Below are positions 52,574 through 63,000 of a stretch of DNA of 64,000 nucleotides, one piece after another (within the stretch, counting starts at the first letter, position 1; every line of letters starts with the position of its first letter). Source of the stretch: Paraburkholderia caribensis (GTDB lineage: Bacteria; Pseudomonadota; Gammaproteobacteria; Burkholderiales; Burkholderiaceae); contig NZ_CP026103.1 of NCBI RefSeq assembly GCF_002902945.1, positions 310,001-374,000 of the forward strand. The letters are read 5' to 3'. The position numbers were made by a program, and so were the translations under genes. The notes under the pieces were generated by a model. The model did not search any database and was not told where the DNA came from. It worked only from the letters and a program-made list of their open reading frames with translations.

Positions 52574-54226
52574 CTAGCTGGCGTCGTGCTGCAGATATTT
52601 GTGAGCGAACGCGATTGCCATGCTGCCCTCGCCGACGGCTGAAGCGACGCGTTTGACAGGGCTCAACCTCACATCCCCACAGGCAAACACGCCAGGAACA
52701 CTCGATTCGAGGAGGTAGGGATCGCGGCTACAAGACCAGTATCCCGCCTTGACGACGTCGTCGCCGGTGAGAACATATCCGCGCGCATCGCGCGCGATTT
52801 CCGTCGGCAACCAGCCGGTTTCGGCATCGGCGCCGATGAACACGAACAAGCCGCCGCAATCGTGCCGGCTCACTTCCGCGCCTGGCCCTTCGCGTATGTC
52901 GACCGCGGTCAGATGGCTATCGCCTTGCGCGCCGACAACTTCTGAACGCAGTTGCACCGCCACGTTCGACTTGCTGCGAAGCTGCTCGATCAGATAACGC
53001 GACATGCTCTTCTCAAGTGAATCGCCTCGCAAGACGAGCGTCACCATGCGTGCATGATTGGCAAAGTACAAAGCAGCCTGGCCGGCCGAGTTTCCACCGC
53101 CGATCAGATAGACGTCGAGTCCATGCGTGGCGCTCGCTTCGCTGCGTGACGCGCCGTAGTAAATTCCTTTGCCGATAAACCGGTCGAAGCCATCGATCGC
53201 GAGGCGGCGCCACGTGACGCCCGTCGCGAGAATGATCGTTCGCGCATGGATGACGTCGCCTCCGTCGAGGTGAACGTTACGCCCGTCGACATCGATTCGA
53301 GCGATTGATCGTGTCACCAGAATCTCGGCACCCAGCCGCTTTGCCTGCTGCAAGGCACGGCTTGCGAGTTCGTCGCCCGACACACCGTTTGGAAAGCCAA
53401 GGTAATTCTCGATACGCGACGAGGTCCCGGCTTGCCCGCCTGGCGCTTCGCGCTCCACCACGACGGTGCGCAAGCCTTCCGACGCACCGTACACTGCGGC
53501 AGCAAGACCTGCCGGGCCACCACCGATGATCAACGTGTCGTATGCGGCAAGGCGGGGCTGCGTCTGCAGACCCAGTAATCCGGCGATCTGGCGTGTCGCC
53601 GGCCGGCAAAGCACCGTCCCGTCGACCAGTCGCAACGCCGGGCAATCCTCCTCTGGCGGGCGCGCGCCAGGCCAGCGCGCTGGCAGTTCAGGCGCGTCGG
53701 GCGTCATCCAGTCGCAGCTGATCTGGTTGCGGGCCAGGAACTGGCGCAACGCGGTACAAGCCGTGTCCCAGCGATTGCCGACAAGGGTCACGCGGGGCTT
53801 GGGCGGCTCGGCGGAGAGGCCCTGCAGTCCGCCGATGCGCTCGCGGGCGAGGGCGCCCATCTTCAACGCAACTTCCGGCGACGCGGCAGCGAGTGTGTAG
53901 TAGCGCTGCGCGTCCACGCGCATCACACGCGACGGCTCCGCAGCCCGATAGGCGCCCGGAAACGGGGAACTCAGCGCGAGCGGCACTTCGCCGAAGATGG
54001 TTCCGGGCAGTCGCCAGCCCAGTGTGCGCTCGATGCCGTCGAACGTCTTGATGACTTCCATCTTGCCGGTCAGCACGGCGTACAACGCGCGCTCGCCACC
54101 TTCATGGACCGCGAATTCACCCGCGCACAGATGCAGGTCGGCGGACGTGTGCGCGAGATTTTCCAGCTCGTTGTCGGGGAGTGTCGAGAACAGGGGAATT
54201 GCCCGGATGTCGTCGATTGTGAGCAT
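52574..54226 (-). CDS. FAD-dependent oxidoreductase with N-terminal cyclic-nucleotide-binding domain
   Basis: A 550-residue protein. Residues about 10-130 form a cNMP-binding domain (LCAGEFAVHEGGERALYAVLTGKMEVI). A degenerate thioredoxin-like segment follows at about 155-215 (RVTLVGNRWDTACTALRQFLARN), then a thioredoxin-reductase-like flavoprotein with FAD motif GGGPAGLAAAVYGASEG near 235 and NADPH motif GGGNSAGQAALYFA near 370. Where TrxR has CATC, this has YYGASRSEA, so there is no redox-active disulfide. It is probably a cNMP-gated flavin oxidoreductase; the electron acceptor is unknown. The ATG at 54226 (MLTIDDIRAIP) is used. Confidence 0.88.
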   Translation of the reverse strand: MLTIDDIRAIPLFSTLPDNELENLAHTSADLHLCAGEFAVHEGGERALYAVLTGKMEVIKTFDGIERTLGWRLPGTIFGEVPLALSSPFPGAYRAAEPSRVMRVDAQRYYTLAAASPEVALKMGALARERIGGLQGLSAEPPKPRVTLVGNRWDTACTALRQFLARNQISCDWMTPDAPELPARWPGARPPEEDCPALRLVDGTVLCRPATRQIAGLLGLQTQPRLAAYDTLIIGGGPAGLAAAVYGASEGLRTVVVEREAPGGQAGTSSRIENYLGFPNGVSGDELASRALQQAKRLGAEILVTRSIARIDVDGRNVHLDGGDVIHARTIILATGVTWRRLAIDGFDRFIGKGIYYGASRSEASATHGLDVYLIGGGNSAGQAALYFANHARMVTLVLRGDSLEKSMSRYLIEQLRSKSNVAVQLRSEVVGAQGDSHLTAVDIREGPGAEVSRHDCGGLFVFIGADAETGWLPTEIARDARGYVLTGDDVVKAGYWSCSRDPYLLESSVPGVFACGDVRLSPVKRVASAVGEGSMAIAFAHKYLQHDAS

Positions 54227-54326
54227 GGCTACGTCCAAACAGGGCAGATGAGGTGAAGCTCGATCCACGGACAGCAGACAGACTCAGCCAGTATATGACC
54301 TCACAAGGCAGGCGCAAGACGCCTGG

Positions 54327-55595
54327 CTAACCGCTCGCCGACGACAGCGCTAAACGCTTGCGCTGCAGGAACCGGCGCACAGCCGGATCGCGCGCCAGGC
54401 CGATCGCGAGATCGTACGCGCAGCATGCTTCGGCCGTCGCGCCGACCCGCGCCAGCAGATCGGCGCGCGCAGCCCAGTACGGCTGATAGTCGGCCAGCCG
54501 CGGATCGTCTGCATACGGCTCGAGCGCGTCGAGCGCTGCCGGCGCGCCGTCCCGTTCCGCCAGCGCGAGCGCGCGATTCACCGCGACCACCGGCGACGCT
54601 GCGATTGTGTGCAGCGCATCATAAAGCTGGACGATCTCGTCCCAGTTCGGGCGGTGCGTGCGGCAGCGGTGCACATGTGCCGATTGCAGCGCGGCTTCGA
54701 GCTGGAAACGCCCGATTGCGTTGAACGCGCTCGCGCGATGCAGCAATGCGTCGGCTGCGTCGATCATCGGCGCGTTCCATGTCGCCGGGTCCTGAGCCGA
54801 CAGCGGAACGTAGTCGCCGGCGGCATCGCGTCGTGCGTCGCAACGCGCCTGCGCGTACAGCATCAGCGCGAGCAGCCCCAGCGTCTCCGGCTCCTCGGGC
54901 AGCAGTTCGACGAGCAGTTGTGCAAGAAACAGCGCTTCACCTGTGAGATCGCGTCGCTCGGTATCGCCGCCGACCGGGTCGGTCCAACCTTCCGCAAAGA
55001 CGGCATACACCGCTTCCAGCACCGCCGCGAGCCGGTCGGGCAACTCCTCGCGCTCGGGCACGCTGAACGGAATGCCCGCTTCGCGGATCTTGTTCTTCGC
55101 CCGCCCGAGGCGCTTGCTCATCGCCGCGGGTGACATCAGGAACGCCGACGCAATCGTCTTCGCTTCGAGCCCGAGCACCACCTGCAGCATCAGCGGCGTG
55201 CGAATCGCGGCTTCGAGCGCGGGGTGCGTGCACGCGAATAGCAGCGCAAGCCGCCGGTCGGGCAACATGCCTGTTTCACGTTCGTCGATCTCGTCGGCGA
55301 GGATCGCGAGCTGGTTCACCACTTCGTCGCCGACGCGGCGATGGCGCGCCCCGTCGATCGCACGGCGGCGCGCGACCGTCATCAACCACGCTTCGGGATT
55401 GGCGGGGCAGCCGCGCTCCGGCCAATCGGCGAGCGCGGCCGCGAACGCGTCGGCCAGCGCGTCTTCGGCTGCGGCGACGTCGCGCGTGCGCATCGCCAGC
55501 AGCGCGACGAGCTTGCCGTAACCGCGGCGCGCGACCGCCTCGGCCATCGAGCGCGCGTCGCGGTCAGCGTGACGGTCGGCGCCGCGCAGAGTCAT
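54327..55595 (-). CDS. ECF sigma factor with C-terminal TPR-like extension (ECF42 type)
   Basis: A 422-residue sigma factor, more than twice the length of a basic ECF sigma. Region 2 covers LVALLAMRTRDVAAAEDALADAFAAAL and PEAWLMTVARRRAIDGARH; region 4 is in VLGLEAKTIASAFLMSPAAMSKRLGRAK. The remaining 220 or so residues form a helical, TPR-like extension. This length, and the overlapping partner with a DGPF motif, are the features of the ECF42 group, which has no anti-sigma factor. Its ATG overlaps the partner's stop (ATGA), so they are translationally coupled. The signal is unknown. Confidence 0.92.
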   Translation of the reverse strand: MTLRGADRHADRDARSMAEAVARRGYGKLVALLAMRTRDVAAAEDALADAFAAALADWPERGCPANPEAWLMTVARRRAIDGARHRRVGDEVVNQLAILADEIDERETGMLPDRRLALLFACTHPALEAAIRTPLMLQVVLGLEAKTIASAFLMSPAAMSKRLGRAKNKIREAGIPFSVPEREELPDRLAAVLEAVYAVFAEGWTDPVGGDTERRDLTGEALFLAQLLVELLPEEPETLGLLALMLYAQARCDARRDAAGDYVPLSAQDPATWNAPMIDAADALLHRASAFNAIGRFQLEAALQSAHVHRCRTHRPNWDEIVQLYDALHTIAASPVVAVNRALALAERDGAPAALDALEPYADDPRLADYQPYWAARADLLARVGATAEACCAYDLAIGLARDPAVRRFLQRKRLALSSASG

Positions 55596-55963
55596 GCAGC
55601 GGATGGCGCATCGTAAGGGGCCGTCCAGACCGGGCGCACTTCCATGATGCCGTGCGCCGCGCCGGGACAACGCGACGCCCACGCGATCGCCGCGTCCAGG
55701 TTCGGCACGTCGATCAGGTAGTAACCGGCAAGCTGCTCCTTCGAATCGGAAAAGGGTCCGTCAAGCACCTGCGGCTTGCCGTCGACGAGCCGCACCGTGG
55801 TGGCCGTGTTCGTTTGCTGTAGCCGGTTTGCGCCCGCCAGTACCTCCGCCTTCTTCAACGCTTCGGTGTACGCGTGATACGCGGCGACGCCTTGCTGCCG
55901 CTCGCTATCCGTCATCTGGTGCCAGCGGCCTTCTTCTGAGTAGATCATCAACAGGTATTGCAT
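55592..55963 (-). CDS. YCII-related DGPF-domain protein
   Basis: A 123-residue YCII-family protein (MQYLLMIYSEEGRWHQM) with the diagnostic VLDGPFSDSKEQLAGYYLIDV. It has the ferredoxin-like fold typical of YCII and no signal peptide. The ATG at 55963 follows a CGGAGA site. It is encoded immediately before, and overlapping, the ECF42-type sigma factor gene. In this group DGPF proteins are usually both partners and targets of the sigma factor, but their biochemical role is not established. Confidence 0.93.
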   Translation of the reverse strand: MQYLLMIYSEEGRWHQMTDSERQQGVAAYHAYTEALKKAEVLAGANRLQQTNTATTVRLVDGKPQVLDGPFSDSKEQLAGYYLIDVPNLDAAIAWASRCPGAAHGIMEVRPVWTAPYDAPSAA

Positions 55964-56376
55964 GTGAGTCTCCGTCATGAGGTTGAGGCGGGTGAGTTCG
56001 TTAGCCCGCCATCACAATGACGCACGGGCCGCATGCTGATGGACAGGTTGCATCGAAAAATTGCGGACGGCACAGCCGCGTTACCTGTTCGCTTCCGTCG
56101 AGGATCGACTCTGCGCAGGACTATCGACTTCATCGCGCCACTGCCGGCCGGCTAGAGTGTCTGCGATGCCTCACTGTATTGTTCGTTCTTCATGGCACAC
56201 TGCCACAAGCAAGAGGAGAGTGTGAAGCCACGCTCCAGCGAAGGTCAGCAAACTTGCCGATTGTTGCCGCGCAGCATGCCCGACCGGTGTGACGCGACGG
56301 CTGGCGATGCCGTTGAAGGTGGCTTTCGTTAGAATCTGTGTTCGATTCTTTTGTTCGTCCATTACCGGAGGCGAAT
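55964..56376. other. Divergent intergenic region, no gene seen
   Basis: 413 bases between the DGPF gene and the divergent aminotransferase gene. It presumably contains the promoter of the sigma factor operon. I found no ECF-type -35/-10 pair or other structure that I would defend. Confidence 0.5.
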
Positions 56377-57504
56377 GTGCCAGGTCTACTTCCCGATGTC
56401 GACCGCGAGGGTCTCCTCGAGTACTCAGTCGTGTACACCGACCGATCAATCAATCACATGTCGCAGCTCTTTCAGGGCGTCATGCGCGATATTTCCGACG
56501 CCCTGAAAAAAGTCTACAACGCGAAGGCGGCTATTGTCGTCCCGGGCAGCGGGACTTTCGGCATGGAAGCCGTGGCCCGGCAGTTCGCGACGAACCGGAA
56601 GTGTCTGGTCATCCGCAATGGCTGGTTCAGTTTCCGCTGGTCGCAGATTTTCGACATGGGCGGCATTCCGTCTGAATCGGTGGTGTTGAAGGCGCGTCCC
56701 GTCGAACCAGGACGGCAGGCCGCCTATGCACCGCCTCCCATCGAGGAAGTGGTCGCTGCGATCAAGGAACACAAGCCGGATCTGGTCTTTGCGCCGCATG
56801 TCGAAACAGCATCCGGGATGATGCTGCCCGATGCCTGGTTGCGCGCGGTGGCTGACGCCGTGCATGCCGTCGGCGGCATGTTCGTGCTGGATTGCATCGC
56901 CTCGGGCACGGTCTGGGTGGACATGCAGGCGAGTGGCGTCGATGTCCTGATCAGCGCGCCGCAAAAGGGATGGAGCGCGTCGCCATGCTGTGCATTGGTC
57001 ATGCTCAGCCCGCTTGCTCGCGAAAGAATCGACGCAACGACCAGCACCAGTTTCGCTTGCGATCTTCGCAAATGGCTGCAGATCATGGAGGCCTACGAAA
57101 ACGGCGGCTTCGCGTACCACGCCACGATGCCCACGGACAGTCTCGCGGTGCTGCGTGACGTCATGAAGGAGACCGAGGCATACGGCTTCGACAAGGTGAG
57201 AGCGGAGCAGCTTGAACTCGGCAAGCGCGTTCGCTCACTGCTGACTGCCGCAGGTTTCAAAAGCGTCGCGGCCGAAGGTTTTCAGGCGCCGGGTGTCGTG
57301 GTCAGCTACACGGACGACGACGGCATACGATCAGGCAAGAAATTCGCCGATGCGGGCTTGCAGATCGCGCCTGGTGTCCCGCTTCAATGCGACGAGGGTG
57401 AAGATTTCAAGACCTTCCGCATTGGGTTGTTTGGCCTGGACAAACTGCATGACATCGAAGGTGCGGTCGCCAGGCTCGCCAAGGCGCTGGACAAAATTCG
57501 TTAG
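56377..57504 (+). CDS. Class V aminotransferase (alanine-glyoxylate type)
   Basis: A 375-residue PLP-dependent aminotransferase of fold type I, class V. Visible are VVPGSGTFGMEAVARQF (cofactor phosphate region), FVLDCIASGTVWVDM (cofactor aspartate) and SAPQKGWSASPCCALVML with the Schiff-base lysine. The nearest known activities are alanine-glyoxylate or serine-glyoxylate transamination, and 2-aminoethylphosphonate transamination is related. The GTG start at 56377 is preferred because GGAGG lies five bases upstream; a GTG at 56338 gives a longer form. It stands alone on its strand. Confidence 0.9.
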   Translation: MPGLLPDVDREGLLEYSVVYTDRSINHMSQLFQGVMRDISDALKKVYNAKAAIVVPGSGTFGMEAVARQFATNRKCLVIRNGWFSFRWSQIFDMGGIPSESVVLKARPVEPGRQAAYAPPPIEEVVAAIKEHKPDLVFAPHVETASGMMLPDAWLRAVADAVHAVGGMFVLDCIASGTVWVDMQASGVDVLISAPQKGWSASPCCALVMLSPLARERIDATTSTSFACDLRKWLQIMEAYENGGFAYHATMPTDSLAVLRDVMKETEAYGFDKVRAEQLELGKRVRSLLTAAGFKSVAAEGFQAPGVVVSYTDDDGIRSGKKFADAGLQIAPGVPLQCDEGEDFKTFRIGLFGLDKLHDIEGAVARLAKALDKIR

Positions 57505-57676
57505 AGCGCTTTTCCGGAGCCGGTGCGCATGGCTCGTTCCATGCGCACGATCCGGCCTTTTCCGATGTTGAGCGGCAGGGGCAGTGCGACAGTTGCAACG
57601 TGTCGTCGAACCGCGAGTTGTGCGGGCAACAGATGATTCGCTCAGCTGTACGATCCGCCGCAGACGAGAACGCCCG

Positions 57677-57940
57677 TCAAGGGGCGCCTTTCTCGTCTAT
57701 CACACGTTTTGCTGCGTTAAGTCCTGTTGCCAAGGCGTCGTCCACCGTGTCGAAGACCCGATTTCCTTCTGAGACGAGTGCGATCGGTGCGCCTACGGGT
57801 CTTCTCGGGTCTTCCGTGCAGATACTCACCACGGCAACGTACCCAACCGGGGGCCCATATATGAATTCGCTTGATACAGCCCGCACGGACTCAAGCTTCA
57901 CGGAGACCTCAAAGCCTTTGTACGAGTACGTCTTTTCCAT
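57677..57940 (-). CDS. Small hypothetical protein
   Basis: An 87-residue cytoplasmic protein (MEKTYSYKGFEVSVKLESVRA) with a GGGAG site seven bases before the ATG. The pattern YKGFEVSV..YVAVVSIC..FDTVDDALATGLNAAKRVID predicts a short antiparallel sheet with a C-terminal helix. Proteins of this shape are, as I recall, common in Burkholderia but uncharacterised. It is followed on the opposite strand by no partner gene. Confidence 0.75.
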   Translation of the reverse strand: MEKTYSYKGFEVSVKLESVRAVSSEFIYGPPVGYVAVVSICTEDPRRPVGAPIALVSEGNRVFDTVDDALATGLNAAKRVIDEKGAP

Positions 57941-58038
57941 TGATCGACTCCCTGCATGGCAGACCGGCGCAACGTCGGCGACAGGGCCAGCACGCCTGGT
58001 CGCGCATGATGCTATCCCTGAATGCTCAAAAACGGCCC

Positions 58039-58251
58039 CTAGCCGCTGCAACCGCCAGACCTGAGGCATTCGACGTATCGGTTATAGGCTTCAGCCCTAC
58101 AAATACCCGCTCGTCGATCCGGGGAGTCGCCGCATGCCTGAACATTGCCCTTATAGGATTCGGCGCAATTGTTTTTGACCTGATCGCAATCCGACGCAGC
58201 AAAGCATGCGCTTGAAAGGACCAATAGCACGCCAACCAGAAGATGTCGCAT
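58039..58251 (-). CDS. Small secreted six-cysteine protein
   Basis: A 70-residue protein with a signal peptide (MRHLLVGVLLVLSSACFAAS) and a GGGAGG site before the ATG. The mature part is about 50 residues with six cysteines spaced C-x6-C-x10-C-x10-C-x10-C-x5-C, suggesting a helical hairpin stapled by disulfides in the periplasm or outside the cell. No family is recognised. It is divergent from the rhlE gene. Confidence 0.75.
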   Translation of the reverse strand: MRHLLVGVLLVLSSACFAASDCDQVKNNCAESYKGNVQACGDSPDRRAGICRAEAYNRYVECLRSGGCSG

Positions 58252-58498
58252 GGTGACCTCCCGCTACCGCCACGAGATTCAACAGGACCGTTGGCGACAA
58301 GTGTATCGAATTATTTGCCGCTCGAATGAAGAAGTGCGCGATGTTCATCGGGTTCGAGCCGTGTCCGGTGCTTCGTCGTACGGCTTGCCGGCGCGGCGCT
58401 TTTTCAGTGGCGATCAACGCCGATCTTTTAACCATCGATCTGCACGATGCGATCAGCGCGGTAACCGCTAGAATTGCGGTTTTAGCCGGAATACACTC

Positions 58499-59944
58499 AT
58501 GTCTTTTGCCTCGCTTGGCCTGATCGATCCCTTGCTGCGTAATCTGCAGGACCTCAATTACCGGACACCTACGCCGGTGCAGGTCAAGGCGATTCCTGCC
58601 GTGCTCAGTGGCAAGGACGTCATGGCAGCGGCGCAGACGGGCACTGGCAAGACGGCGGGCTTTGCGCTGCCGCTCCTGCAACGGCTGGTGCAACATGGCC
58701 CAGCCGTGTCCAGCAACCGCGCGCGCGTTCTCGTGCTGGTGCCCACGCGTGAACTGGCTGAACAGGTGCTGCAAAGCTTTATCGAATACGGCAAAGGGCT
58801 CGACTTGCGATGCCTGGCCGCCTACGGCGGTGTGAGTATCAACCCGCAGATGATGAAGTTGCGCAAAGGCGTGGATGTGCTCGTTGCCACGCCGGGCCGC
58901 TTGCTCGATCTGAATCGGCAGAATGCAGTGCAGTTCGATCAGGTGCAGACGCTGGTGCTGGATGAAGCCGACCGCATGCTGGATCTGGGCTTTGCGCGTG
59001 AACTCAACGCCGTCTTTGCTGCATTGCCCGCTCAACGCCAGACCCTGCTGTTCTCCGCGACCTTTACCGACGATATCCGCGCCATGGCGGCGAACATTCT
59101 GCACAGCCCGGTGCATATCAGCGTCAGCCCGCCCAATGCCACGGCCAGCAAGATCAGGCAGTGGGTGGTGACGGTGGATAAAAAGAACAAGCCCGATCTC
59201 TTCATGCACCTTTTGGCTGAGAACAACTGGAAGCACGCACTGGTCTTCGTCAAGACCCGCAATGGCGTGGATTACCTGGCGGCCATGCTGGATGAAGCGG
59301 GCTATGCGGTCGACACGATCCACGGCGACAAACCGCAACCCGCGCGCCTGCGTGCGCTGGAGCGCTTCAAGACGGGCGAAGTCCAGATGCTGGTCGCCAC
59401 CGATGTGGCTGCACGCGGGCTGGATATCGACGATCTTCCGCTGGTGATCAACGTCGATCTGCCGATCGTGGCGCAAGACTATGTGCACCGTATCGGCCGG
59501 ACGGGCCGCGCGGGCGCCAGCGGCGTGGCGGTGTCCCTCGTGTGCGCCGACGAAGCGCCGCAACTGGCCGCGATTGAAGCGCTGATCCGGCAAACGCTGC
59601 GGCGTGAAGAAGAGCCGGGTTTCGAAGCCGAGCATCGCGTGCCGCAAACCAGTGCGACGGGCGAGATCATCAAGAAACCGAAAAAGCCCAAGAAACCCAA
59701 GGTGCCGCAAGCTGCGCCGGGCGCCATGCAGGTACCCGGCAAAAAAGCGCGCCCGCAGAGTGGCGCAGACAAACGCAAGCCCGCGGCGCCGCGCGCCGTG
59801 GCCGCGGGCAAGGGCACAGGCTTGTCCAGCGGCAGCCCGTTCAGCGCGCAAAAGCCGCGCAGCAAACCCGCCGGCAAGCCAACTGCGGGTTCACGTAAGC
59901 CGGCTGGCAAACCCGCCGGTGGTCGCGGCAAACGTCAACCCTGA
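58499..59944 (+). CDS. rhlE: DEAD-box RNA helicase RhlE
   Basis: A 481-residue ATP-dependent RNA helicase. Motifs are all present: Q-motif YRTPTPVQVKAIP, Walker A AAQTGTGKT, PTRELAEQV, TPGRLLDL, DEADRMLD, SATF, and HRIGRTGRAG. The C-terminal 110 residues are a basic, Lys/Pro/Ala-rich tail (KKPKKPKKPK and similar), as in RhlE proteins, that binds RNA non-specifically. RhlE acts in ribosome assembly and RNA decay, and is often cold-induced. The stop is followed by 150 bases before the convergent adenylate cyclase gene. Confidence 0.95.
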   Translation: MSFASLGLIDPLLRNLQDLNYRTPTPVQVKAIPAVLSGKDVMAAAQTGTGKTAGFALPLLQRLVQHGPAVSSNRARVLVLVPTRELAEQVLQSFIEYGKGLDLRCLAAYGGVSINPQMMKLRKGVDVLVATPGRLLDLNRQNAVQFDQVQTLVLDEADRMLDLGFARELNAVFAALPAQRQTLLFSATFTDDIRAMAANILHSPVHISVSPPNATASKIRQWVVTVDKKNKPDLFMHLLAENNWKHALVFVKTRNGVDYLAAMLDEAGYAVDTIHGDKPQPARLRALERFKTGEVQMLVATDVAARGLDIDDLPLVINVDLPIVAQDYVHRIGRTGRAGASGVAVSLVCADEAPQLAAIEALIRQTLRREEEPGFEAEHRVPQTSATGEIIKKPKKPKKPKVPQAAPGAMQVPGKKARPQSGADKRKPAAPRAVAAGKGTGLSSGSPFSAQKPRSKPAGKPTAGSRKPAGKPAGGRGKRQP

Positions 59945-60091
59945 ACTGGGCAGGCGTAACGCCAGCACTGGCTGAAGCCGGCGGTTCGCGGCCCGCTAGC
60001 CGACAGCGGCGCCGCTTCGGCGTGCATCAGGCCAGAGCGGGTAACGGCGTACTGAATCATGGGTCCATCACAATTCGTGCGCAGGCGCTCG

Positions 60092-63000
60092 TCACTCATC
60101 AACTTTTCGCGAAGTCCGGAACGTCGCCAGCGCCGCATCCACCGCACGCCGCGCTCCGTCGAACCCCGCCTCCGCCAGCGCCGCGCGCACACCCTGAAGT
60201 TCCGCCAGCAAGGCATCACCTGCCGAATCCTCGAGCGCAGCAGCAAGCACTCGCCCGCGTGCCGCGAACAGTCGCGCCCACGGCAAAGGCTCCGCGCGTG
60301 TGTACTGCTCCAGCGCCTCGATATAGCGTCGCGCGCCTGCCGGGTTTCGCGCCGACAACATCGCCTCGATCGCATCGCGGTAGAACCACAGATGATTGTG
60401 ACCAACCGCACCGCGCCGCAGCAGATCGGCGCCCTCGGCAAGCAGGCGCGCCTGCTCGGCGTCGTCGACAGCGCGGCTCAGCGCACTCAATGCCTTCGGC
60501 GCGCTGAACTGCATGCCGACTTCGCGGCATAGCGCCAACGACGCTCTCAGGACGCGCGCCGCCTCGTCGCGCTGACCGCTTTCGAGCAACAGTCGCGCTT
60601 GCATCTCGAGGTTCTGCGCCTCGAAGCGGCGCGCGCCGAGTTGCCGGATCAACCGCATCTCCTGATCGAGATGAACCTGTGCCGCGCGCACGTCGCCCGT
60701 TTCGTAGCACGCGAACGCGCCCAGCGTTTCGCATAGCAACTGCGCGCGCGGCTGCCCAACGAGCGCCGCCTCGCGCGACGCCGCGACGGCATCGACACAG
60801 GCCTCGCGCGCCTCGTTCAGATAGATGCGGCTAAAGCCTTGCATCGACCGGTTGGCCACTTCGATGCGACCGAAACCGTGTTCGCGGCTCAGCGCGACGC
60901 AACGGCTGAAGTGCTCGAATGCCGTGCGCATCCGGCCTTGCGCATAGGCGGCGTCGGCGAGACCGCCCAGCGAGCGCGCCTCCGCTTCGGGCGAGCCGAG
61001 CCGCTGCGCGTACGCGAGCCCGCGTTCGTGTTCGATCCGGCAGTCGTCGATCCGTCCGAGCGGGAACAGGATGTTGCCGCGCAGATGATGCAGGCGCGCA
61101 AGTTCGCTCGCGCTCTCTGCGCGTTCCGCTATCTGCTGCGCGGCGTCGAGTAACGCCAGCGCTTCGCTCAAGCCCTCGCTGACCCGCAAGCCTTCCGCGA
61201 GTCCGAGCTGCGCGGCGCAACGGCTGGCGTCATCGGGCGCCGCATCGACAGCCGGGCGATAGGTGGCAATCGACGCGGCAATATCGCCCAGATCGCGCTG
61301 CAACTCGCCCTTGAGACACGTCAGCGCGTGCGTGTCGTGCGGCGACTGCGCGATCCGAAGCCCCCGCTCGATCAGATGCAGCGCGGATTCCGTGAAATGC
61401 GCGGCCCGCTGGGCGCGCGCCGCATCGAGGCAAGCCTGCGGTGCGCGCTCGTCTTCGGCCCGATCCAGGTGCTGGGCGCGCAGCACGGCGTCGCTATCTT
61501 CAAACCAGTCGGCGGCGCGGCGATGCAACTCGCGCCGCCGCGCCCGCAGCAGCGTCGAGTACGCGCTTTCCTGAATCAGCGCGTGCGCGAACAGAAAGTC
61601 GTCGCCTTCGGGCAGCACGAGTGCGTTGGCGACGAGCGTGCCGCAGTCGTAGCCCGGCTCGTCGATCAGCCGTCTGAGCAGCGCCAGCCCGAAGCGCTGG
61701 CCGATCACCGATGCCGCCTGGAAGGCCGCGCGGTCGCGCGCTTCCAGCCGGTCCATGCGCGCGAGCACGAGACTCTGGATCGACGCCGGCACCGCATCGC
61801 CGCTGCCTTCTTCGGCGTTATGCAGAAGCTGTTCGAGAAATAGCGGATTGCCGTCCGCGCGTTCGATGCAGGCAAGCGCCACGCGCTGCGTCGCATCGAT
61901 GAAATTGCCCGCCAGCGTCAGCGCTTCGTCGCGGCGCAGCGGGCCGAGATCGATCGTCGCAAGCGGCGTGTCGCGCATGCGGGCGCGCCATGCCGCATCG
62001 AGCGGGTCGCCTTCGATGCGCGAGGTCATCACCAGCAGTCCCGTGCCGCCTCCAATGCCGGACGCGAACGCGGACAGATAGCCCAGCACTTCGGCATCGG
62101 CCCAATGCAGGTCTTCGACGACAATCATGCTCGCGCCGCGCCGGCATGCGTCAGCCGTCAGCGCCGCGACGACCGCCTGCTTGCCGCGCTTGCGGGCGGC
62201 GTGATCCATCGCGTCGTAGAGCGTGCGCCATTCGCCCGATTGCGGCAGATCGAGCAGATCGTCGAGAAAGACACGCTGTTCGGGCTGGATCACGCCATTG
62301 CGGCCAAGGCGCGCGGCCACGGCCTTGCGCTCTTCGATATCCGCCGCGGGCGACAGGCCCAGCAGGCTGTCGATGATCGCGCGCACCGGGTCCTGCCCCT
62401 TGCCGACGCCGAAGTCGAGCACGAGCCCCCGGTGCACCGCGAAGCCATGCGCGTGAGCAAACACGCGCATTTCGTCGACCAGCCGCGTCTTGCCGATGCC
62501 CGCATCGCCGCGCACATAGACGGCGTGTCCGGCGCGCTGGTCGACGCAGGCGCGCACGATGCCACGAAACTGTTCCAGTTCCGCCTTGCGCCCGACGAAG
62601 CGGCTGCGGCTCGCCCGCGCGGGCTCGCGCACCACGCAGGAGAGGCGCCACGCGCGCGCCGGCACGTCGATGCCCTTGAAGTGCATCTCGCCCATCTGCT
62701 CGCAAACCGCGCTGTCGCCGAGCGCGCGCCGCACGCCGTCGGACAACAGCGTCTGCCGTGCGCCCGCCGCCGAGACCAGCCGCGCGGCGAGATTCACCGC
62801 GTCGCCATGCACCGTGTAGTCCTGCGCATCGGCCCGGTTGACGGCACCCGCCACCACCTCGCCGCTGGCGATGCCGATATGTGCCTGCAAGCTCCGCGCG
62901 CTTTTCGCACTCAGTTGGTCGAGCGCGTCGTGAATATCGAGCGCGGCGCGGGCCGCGCGCAGCGGATCCGTTTCGTGCGCCCGCGGCGCACCGAACAGCG

